Of a stretch of DNA of 64,000 bases, positions 61,916 to 64,000 are shown piece after piece; within the stretch, counting starts at the first letter, position 1; each line of letters starts with the position of its first letter. The notes under the pieces are model-generated. The model was given only the letters and a program-made list of their open reading frames with translations. It was not told the DNA's origin and ran no database searches. The stretch is from the NCBI GenBank assembly GCA_902729315.2, contig LR746281.1:2230501-2294500 (forward strand). The letters are read 5' to 3'. The translations under genes and the position numbers were made by a program. The DNA comes from Spirodela intermedia. Lineage: Eukaryota > Streptophyta > Magnoliopsida > Alismatales > Araceae.

Positions 61916-64000
61916 TAAGGGATTGAACAATGTAGTAAATGTTATTTTATATCTTATAGTATCAAACATCTTGTCTTACCCTCCCTACTATGTAAAGGAG
62001 TATAAAGCTCCACACTTAAAATATATTTGAAACACCTCGTTCTCTCTCATCTCTCTCACTTTAAAAGAACCCCTTTCCTTTCTTCAATCAAGATCATCTC
62101 AATGACCCTTTTAGAGAAGCTGAGATAGAGTCTTGTTAGTTCATCTCTTGCATTAGAAATCATGTATACTTATTTCAAATAGCCATTTCATATTTTTTTC
62201 ATATTTGCATCACATTTTGATCCATCCTTCTCTTTGTGACTTCTAGAACCGATGATGGTTGATACTCATCAATCTACCCTTCATGTTACCCCTTCAAAGC
62301 TTGTAAATATCTCAATTTTTTTTGGGAAGGATAAAAAATAAGAAAATACCATCAAATCCTCTTCAAAAGAAGACCATCATTCCATCAACTTCGAATAAGA
62401 CCTAGTTTCTCATTTCACACCCCAATCTAAAAACCCAAATAAACCTTATATTACAAGCCCTCTTATGACAAGTATTGATAACATTGTTGGTGGGGTCCTC
62501 ACACATCAATAAACATCTCTCACTAACCACACAATCTTTTCTTTTGAAATGGGTTTAGATAACTACCTTCTTTGTCACCAAAGACTTACACAATAGATAA
62601 CTAAAACTTCCTTGCATGAAACCATTCAGCATAAACCAATCGAAACTAATAAAATTCTTCCATCAATCAAACCATTATCTCCTAAATAATCAAAAGCTTA
62701 TTTTCCTTCTATAGCCTTTGAAACCAAATTTCAAACATCATTCAAGGATCATAAGGCACTTAAATATAAACTCATTGACTTCACCTTCTTTCATACACAT
62801 GAAATTTAACTAAAAATATATTTTGATGCCCTTAAAATTATGCATCTTATTTTGGACATTATCAATATCTATCCTAACTTGGTGATAATGTTTTACAATA
62901 ATGCTTACGAGACTTTTTTGGAATTTCCACATTTTTCAAAGGGATAGGAACTGATCATACTAGCATAAATTAAATTATACTATTAAAATACCTTATGGTC
63001 CCTTATTAAACTTGACATAATAGAAGTCAACAAATTCCTTACCTCATTAACCAAGGTTCTAAATGTAGTGTACATAATATCAAATTATTTTATCAAATTA
63101 TACTTGTGCATTTCATTAGTTAATTACTATTGTACAATATTGGTGCTCATTATAAGATTTATGAAAATTATACATCATTTATCAAATTTTTGATGCCTTA
63201 TTCTTAGATCAAATAAAAATAGTCATAAAGAATGATCTAGTTATCCCCAATGATATTATCAACAAATCTACTCTTCTTTGTATGCATTATATTCAACATA
63301 ATAACTTTATTACTCATCCACCACCTTTAGTTCCTTCTCTACCACCTCTAATGTTCTTACCTTTCTTAAGTTGCTTCTTTTTATTGAAAACTCAACAAAA
63401 ATATTGATCATGCAAATTAACAACTCAAGTTATTGGAAAGAAGGTTCTAACAACTTGAAGATAATGTGCCATATGATAATTATAAATTAGTAGTTACATT
63501 TATACATTAATATCTTATAAATAGATATTAATGTGGATAGAGAATGTAATTATTCATGCATTACCGACTCATTATGACTTTTATAATATTTTATTATTAA
63601 AATATTAATATATAATATTTTATTTATTTTATTGATATTATGAGACTAACCCCACCTGACTTTTATAAAGTCAAGTAGTGATTCTCTCACATTTTCATGA
63701 TAATTATTTAATTGTAAGAACTTAGGTGAATTTTTATTATGAGTTAGAAGTAATGAAAGAAGCACAAGTTTTCAGTCTAAGGAAAAACCAAGTCTTATGA
63801 AAAGGGTCAACCTAATACGTTTATGGATCTGAGAGAGGACATCATCTTGGTCAGGCCCATTTGAATCTTAAGTGACACATGACTTTGGCCTAGCCTATTG
63901 GATGTAAAAAGACTATCAAAAAATGATATCTAAGTTGTCCATCTTATGGTACCTTAAGATGAGACCAAGAGGAGGATTAGAGCACCTCCCTCATAAAAAA
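61916..64000. mobile_element. AT-rich decayed repeat DNA, possible plant-transposon-protein remnant
   Basis: No gene is intact. Plus-strand translation of about 62250-63450 contains long readable stretches with few stops. One has a YPNLVIMFYNNAY motif (about 62870-62915) like the YPxLVxxFYxN motif of a retroelement-associated plant protein family. A start-like MMVDTHQSTLHV lies near 62250. The assignment is tentative. The last 500 bp are AT-rich without recognisable content. Confidence 0.3.

Overview
The window is nuclear DNA of a flowering plant. The genes have many phase-conserved GT-AG introns, the encoded proteins match plant families end to end, and the flanks hold decayed Ty3/gypsy- and Ty1/copia-type retrotransposons plus many long (CT)n/(GA)n tracts. 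I cannot name the species. The GEN1 C-terminus resembles grass GEN1, which would fit a monocot or an early-diverging angiosperm, but this is a weak inference.

Layout. 1-5170 is a repeat-rich flank: a broken Ty3/gypsy chromovirus-like element, a 21-bp minisatellite, an LTR end with TATA box and primer-binding site, and an AT-rich dispersed repeat. 5742-29734 holds four plus-strand genes: GEN1 (Holliday-junction resolvase), an MBOAT lysophospholipid acyltransferase, RRP36 (pre-rRNA processing) and a SEUSS-LIKE (SLK) LDB co-regulator. 30924-42200 holds two minus-strand genes: an F-box protein of the At4g00755 type and a BIG BROTHER-like RING-H2 E3 ligase. 42360-46920 is an AT-rich repeat block that includes a 140-bp perfect palindrome. 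47738-48548 is the wreck of a PMT-type methyltransferase gene. 49563-59354 holds CSN1/FUS6 (COP9 signalosome subunit 1) and an IQD calmodulin-binding protein. 60376-64000 is a second retroelement graveyard with a recognisable copia gag remnant.

The genes are ordinary single-copy plant genes and do not form one pathway. Three of them (F-box, BIG BROTHER-like, CSN1) belong to the ubiquitin/cullin system, but nothing shows they are co-regulated.

The most interesting signals are structural. (1) The promoter, first non-coding exon and first-intron start of SLK are duplicated about 6.2 kb upstream, where they now head RRP36. (2) The SLK reading frame has no AUG where the family starts: the candidate sites read GTG and ACG just after an in-frame TAG. 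(3) A long inverted repeat at about 45.55-46.49 kb has a perfect 140-bp core. (4) A 310-bp CT tract directly abuts the GEN1 stop codon. (5) CSN1 has a GC-AG intron whose donor runs straight into a CT microsatellite, and another intron that is almost wholly microsatellite. (6) GEN1 intron 2 has duplicated its own 3' splice site, leaving a decoy. No CRISPR array, tRNA or rRNA gene was seen. Exon borders were set by eye from splice consensus, reading phase and family similarity; no alignment was run.
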